A DNA stretch of 64,000 nt from Roseomonas nitratireducens (GTDB lineage: Bacteria > Pseudomonadota > Alphaproteobacteria > Acetobacterales > Acetobacteraceae): assembly GCF_017813355.1 (NCBI RefSeq), contig NZ_JAGIYZ010000003.1, positions 124,001-188,000 of the forward strand, written 5' to 3'. Both the position numbers and the translations under genes were made by a program. Numbering within the stretch: the stretch's first letter is position 1; every line of letters starts with the position of its first letter. The notes below the pieces were generated by a model. It had not been told where the DNA came from, did not search any database, and worked only from the letters and a program-made list of their open reading frames with translations. Positions 60,899-64,000 of the stretch are shown in pieces.

Positions 60899-61714
60899 TC
60901 ACGACCACGTCCGCTTCCACTCCATCTCCCGCCGCTTCGGCGCCTCGCCACGGTTGAGCACGCCGAGCAGCCCGCCCTTCTGCATGATCGGCCCCGCGCG
61001 CGGCCGCTCGGCCGGGTTGCGCGGCGCGCCGCGCGCGCCCTGGCGCGCCGTCTCCAGCAGGTCCCGCGCCGCCTTCGCCGCGGCTTCGGCGTCCTCGCTG
61101 AAGGCGGTGGCCGCCTGCGCGATGTCCTTGGCCAGCCCCGCGACCGACCGCGCGAGTTCCATCACCATCTCGCGCCGGCTGCCCGGGCGGGACTTGGCGA
61201 TCTCCACCGCCTGCACGGCTAGCGCCCGCGCGCGTTCCGACAGCTTGTCGAGCTCCGCCCGCCGCGCGGCGGAAGCTCGCTGCGTCGCCGGCACCTCCTC
61301 GATCGTGGCGGAGAGCGGGCGCAGCCGCGCGCGGATCTCTGCGACGTCGATCGCATCGACCTCCGCCGCCAGCGCCTCGACCGTCGCGGCGTGGTCGAGC
61401 AGCGCCTGCGCCACCCGCTTGCCGGCCAGCGCATCCTCCGCCGCCGCCTGGATCGTGCGGCCGAGTGCTGCGGCGAAATCCTCGAGCCGCGCGCCGAGCA
61501 GCGCTTCCCCGCCACCCGCGCCGAGCCCGTAGCCGAGCAGCTTCGCGCTGCCGGCGATCTCCTCGGCGACGGTGGCCAGGTGTCCGATCGCGGCCGCCGC
61601 CTGCTGCTGTGTCGCGAGGCGGCGGAGCAGGCCTTCGAGCGCGTCCGCGACCTCGGACAGCACCCGCCGTCCGGCCTCGTTCGTCTCGACGGCGTCGCGT
61701 GTGTGCGCGGTCAC
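60899..61714 (-). CDS. Long helical protein of unknown function
   Basis: A 271-residue protein starting at GTG, almost entirely Ala-rich helix from residue 10 to 225 (LSEVADALEGLLRRLATQQQ, RAELDKLSERARALAVQAVE, AEAAAKAARDLLETARQGAR), with a basic, disordered end (PRNPAERPRAGPIMQKGG). It looks like a coiled-coil or methyl-accepting-protein-like signalling helix without membrane segments or a clear MCP hairpin tip. Not recognised. Its upstream region holds a 7-bp inverted repeat. Confidence 0.6.
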   Translation of the reverse strand: MTAHTRDAVETNEAGRRVLSEVADALEGLLRRLATQQQAAAAIGHLATVAEEIAGSAKLLGYGLGAGGGEALLGARLEDFAAALGRTIQAAAEDALAGKRVAQALLDHAATVEALAAEVDAIDVAEIRARLRPLSATIEEVPATQRASAARRAELDKLSERARALAVQAVEIAKSRPGSRREMVMELARSVAGLAKDIAQAATAFSEDAEAAAKAARDLLETARQGARGAPRNPAERPRAGPIMQKGGLLGVLNRGEAPKRREMEWKRTWS

Positions 61715-61775
61715 GCGGTGCCTCCCGTGCTGGACTCGTGAACTCCGGTCCCAGGATTCCGCGCTAACGATTAAC

Positions 61776-61795
61776 GAGACGTTTCCAGACGTCTC
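61776..61795. promoter_or_regulatory. Inverted repeat upstream of the helical-protein gene
   Basis: GAGACGT and ACGTCTC pair perfectly around TTCCAG, and directly beside them is a short direct repeat TAACGATTAACGA (61765-61777). It lies 62 bp upstream of the start of the minus-strand gene at 61714. An operator for that gene is possible; no regulator family is suggested by the motif. Confidence 0.4.
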
Positions 61796-61924
61796 ATGAC
61801 TCGAATCTTCGTCTCATTCGAAGCGCATCTTCGCGATCCAGCGGCCGCCGCATGCGTCAGGCGATCGCGCCGAAGCTGTTCGGGAACAAGGGTTTTCCGG
61901 ACCAGCGCAGCCTTCGCGCCAGCC

Positions 61925-63871
61925 CTACGCCGCCCGCCCCACCTCCACCATCCGCCCGAAGGGCGTCAGGCACAGATCCGGCAGCGACGGGTGATTCGGA
62001 CGGTCGAGCGGACCGGGCATCGGCTCCGCGCTCGGCCCCCCGAAGGCATCGAGGTCCCGGCGCAGCAGCGTCAGTTCCACCACCTGCGGCACCGGCACGC
62101 CGTTGACCAGCGCCATGCCGGCGTAGTTGTTCGCGTGCAGGTGCACCGGCTCATGGTGGCGCGTCAGCGCATCGAGGCAACGCGCGAGCCGGTCGAAGCC
62201 CTCCGGCGTGCCGATGGCGTTGAGGTCGTGCAACTCGCACACGATCACCTCATAGGCCGCGAGCTGCGCCGTGTCGGTCGCAGCGAGCGCCTCGTACTCC
62301 GCGCCCTCCACGTCGAACTTCAGCATCCGGTGCGCGCCGGGCACCGCCTCGGTCGCGGCGTGCAGCGCGGCGAAGGACAGCAGCGGGCCCGCGGTCTCCG
62401 CACCCCAGCCGGCGCGGTGGAAGCGGAAGTTCGGATGCGCCGTCGGCGGCGCCTCGACCGTATGGTCGAACTGCAGCACCTGCGCGCCGCGCTCGGCCAT
62501 GGCGAAGTCGAAGGACACGTCGTTGCCCACGCCGATGGACAGCACCACCTCGGCCCGCAGCGCCGCTTCCGGCAGCACGTAGCCGCCATCCCAGGCATTG
62601 CCGACGCGCACCTTGCGCTGCGCGGCCATCGACCGCGGATGCATCCGCGCGAGAAGGTCGAGCAGCTCGGGCTGCGAGGGTGCCGCGCGCGGCGGGGCGG
62701 GGACGAATTCGCCGGCCGCGTGCGCGCCCTCGGCCGCCAGGGCCACGATGCCGCGCGCCGCCGTCTCCCAGGAGAAATGCGCGAGCACGCCGGCGCGCGC
62801 GGCCATGGCGGTTTCGGACAAATCCATCCCCGGCGCGATGCCCTCGATCGCCGCGACCAGCGCGTCGAGGTCGGGCTCCAGGTAGCGCCCCGGCGGGCAG
62901 CCCGGCTCGCGGTCCAGCGTGCCGGGGGTGGCCGCGACGGTGCGCGCGAGCGGCGCGGGGCAGAAATCCGCCGTCGCCCCGCCCTCGGTCACGATCACCG
63001 GCCGGGCGCAGGCGATCGCCTCCAGCACCGGCAGGTTGAAGCCTTCGGCGCGATAGGGGGACACATAGGCGTCCGCGGCGCAGTACAGCTCGCGCAGCGC
63101 CTCCCGTTCCAGCGAGCCCTGGATGACGCTGATGGCGGAGATGGTGTTCTCATCGAGCAGCGCGGGGCAGCGCGGTGCGGTCTGGGCGATGGTCTCCTTC
63201 ACGCCGACGCCGTACAGGCCCGACAGGTCCTTCAGGACCAGCCGCACGCGGCGCCCGCGCGCACGCAGCACGGCGAAGGCTTCCAGCAGCTTGTCGATGC
63301 CCTTGTTCCAGAAGGCGCCGCCGACATTCAGCAGCAGCACCTCGTCCTCGGCGATCCCGAGCCGCGCGCGCACCGCGGCGCGCTCGTCGCGCCCCATCGG
63401 GCGGAAGGCGACGGCATCGACGGCGTGCGGCACCAGGTGGATGCCCGCGGGGTCGATCCCGTGTTCCACGATGCGGTCGCGCGACCAGGCGGTCGGCGTG
63501 ACGACTACGCGGTCGCCGCGCGTGAAGGCGGCCGGGTCGGCGGGGATCAGCGACTTGGTGCCGAGCCCCATCTCCGTGATCATGTAGGTGACGCGGCGGC
63601 GCCGGTCCTCCGCCGCGCCGGCGGAAAACGGCCAGGCGCAGCGATAGACGGCATCGACCGGGCCGTCGGGCGGCGGCAGCCCCGCGATCAGCGCGGCATC
63701 CGCGGCGGGGAAGCCCGCCGGGTTCTTCTTCGCGTCCCAATTGGCGGGAAGGCCCTGGTCCTCGTGGAACAGGGTGATGCCCGGCATGCGGGCCAGCGCC
63801 ACGATCTGGAACTGGTTCACCAGGGCGTAGGAGTGGCTGATGTTGCGCCACCCCTCGATCAACAGCCGCAT
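61925..63871 (-). CDS. Glycosyltransferase (GT4) - FkbM methyltransferase fusion
   Basis: A 648-residue two-domain enzyme. Residues 1 to about 390 form a GT4 (GT-B) glycosyltransferase: RLLIEGWRNISHSYALVNQF, VLLLNVGGAFWNKGIDKLLE and the nucleotide-sugar site YVSPYRAEGFNLPVLEAIAC. Residues about 430-630 form an FkbM-type methyltransferase: SIGVGNDVSFDFAMAERGAQ (SAM site) and MLKFDVEGAEYEALAA. Together they would add and O-methylate a sugar on a glycan or glycoprotein. The start at 63871 has AAAGGA eight bases upstream; an upstream in-frame start at 63913 lacks one. Single gene at the window edge; the target is unknown. Confidence 0.85.
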   Translation of the reverse strand: MRLLIEGWRNISHSYALVNQFQIVALARMPGITLFHEDQGLPANWDAKKNPAGFPAADAALIAGLPPPDGPVDAVYRCAWPFSAGAAEDRRRRVTYMITEMGLGTKSLIPADPAAFTRGDRVVVTPTAWSRDRIVEHGIDPAGIHLVPHAVDAVAFRPMGRDERAAVRARLGIAEDEVLLLNVGGAFWNKGIDKLLEAFAVLRARGRRVRLVLKDLSGLYGVGVKETIAQTAPRCPALLDENTISAISVIQGSLEREALRELYCAADAYVSPYRAEGFNLPVLEAIACARPVIVTEGGATADFCPAPLARTVAATPGTLDREPGCPPGRYLEPDLDALVAAIEGIAPGMDLSETAMAARAGVLAHFSWETAARGIVALAAEGAHAAGEFVPAPPRAAPSQPELLDLLARMHPRSMAAQRKVRVGNAWDGGYVLPEAALRAEVVLSIGVGNDVSFDFAMAERGAQVLQFDHTVEAPPTAHPNFRFHRAGWGAETAGPLLSFAALHAATEAVPGAHRMLKFDVEGAEYEALAATDTAQLAAYEVIVCELHDLNAIGTPEGFDRLARCLDALTRHHEPVHLHANNYAGMALVNGVPVPQVVELTLLRRDLDAFGGPSAEPMPGPLDRPNHPSLPDLCLTPFGRMVEVGRAA

Positions 63872-63941
63872 CGTCGCATCCTTTCTGGATGAGACCGCCT
63901 TTGTCGCAAGCAAAGGGTGAACGAAGCCTTACGATACCGGC

Positions 63942-63964
63942 GGCACGCGTTTTCCACGCGTGCC
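63942..63964. other. Perfect 9-bp hairpin near the window end
   Basis: GGCACGCGT and ACGCGTGCC pair perfectly around TTTCC. No T-run follows on either strand, so a terminator is not certain. It lies 71 bp upstream of the glycosyltransferase start and could end transcription of a gene beyond the window or act in the leader. Confidence 0.4.
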
Positions 63965-64000
63965 GAGGCCGCGAATGCGGCCCGCCAGGAGTCTGGCGAG

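Noticed and set aside
60899-61714. Calling the helical protein a methyl-accepting chemotaxis protein
   Set aside because: No transmembrane helices, no ligand domain and no conserved MCP hairpin tip; Ala-rich helix alone is not enough.

Overview
This window is GC-rich chromosomal DNA (by eye about 70% G+C) from an alphaproteobacterium. The best guess is an Acetobacteraceae member of the Roseomonas type. Supporting this are a Bug/TctC-type solute-binding protein, a PleD regulator, MbfA, a flagellin with an alphaproteobacterial leader, and the gene neighbourhood pyrB / pyrC-plsY-dprA-topA-rnr. Genes are tightly packed, and many operon partners overlap by ATGA or GTGA, which suggests translational coupling. 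The family assignment is an inference; nothing in the window identifies a species.

Layout. 1-3.5 kb: the end of a CO-dehydrogenase/xanthine-dehydrogenase-type molybdenum hydroxylase operon (small subunit tail, large subunit, FAD subunit) closed by a terminator. 3.5-10.5 kb: an AtzH-like protein, a 2-hydroxychromene-2-carboxylate isomerase-like protein and an amino-acid-oxidase-like flavoenzyme in one coupled operon, then a double cold-shock protein, a flagellin, an Asp/Glu racemase-like protein, a TctC-like binding protein and a hydrolase. 10.6-21 kb, mostly minus strand: an SbmA/YddA-type ABC exporter with small DUF proteins and two redox enzymes, a secreted vWA protein, a lipase-like protein, then a coupled trio quinone reductase / YdiJ-like FAD-FeS dehydrogenase / DUF924. 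21-27.4 kb: serine-glyoxylate aminotransferase, hexapeptide acyltransferase, VOC protein, PmtA-like methyltransferase, PleD, ribosomal protein L33 and MbfA. 27.5-41.5 kb, minus strand: a housekeeping block with an S41 protease, rnr, topA, dprA, plsY, a catalytically degenerate pyrC, pyrB and ruvX. It is interrupted by a cytochrome b561 gene lying between two copies of the pyrC start, and by a 161-bp palindromic MITE. 41.5-46.7 kb: gatCAB, an AI-2E-family permease and a glutathione transferase.

From tRNA-Ser(GCU) at 46748 to a 15-bp repeat of its 3' end at 60034 lies a 13.2-kb integrative element that looks like a phage satellite. On the plus strand it carries a tyrosine integrase, an AlpA-like small regulator, a primase-polymerase/ATPase replication protein, a non-coding repeat-rich putative origin, and a string of small genes. 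The last two of these resemble a capsid scaffold and a Bbp16-type capsid cement protein, yet no major capsid, portal or large terminase gene is present. The right half, on the minus strand, is a defence cassette: a SieB-like membrane protein, a putative restriction endonuclease, a C5-cytosine methyltransferase and a Vsr nick endonuclease, plus two small unknown genes. The arrangement (tRNA, int, alpA, prim-rep, ori, capsid-interference genes, cargo) matches the general plan of phage-inducible chromosomal islands and is the main candidate for an undescribed system here.

Beyond the island (60.2-64 kb) are a uracil-DNA-glycosylase-like protein, a helical protein of unknown function and a two-domain glycosyltransferase/FkbM methyltransferase. 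Start sites were chosen by Shine-Dalgarno match, operon overlap and family length. All family assignments are from reading the translated sequence; no database search was run.
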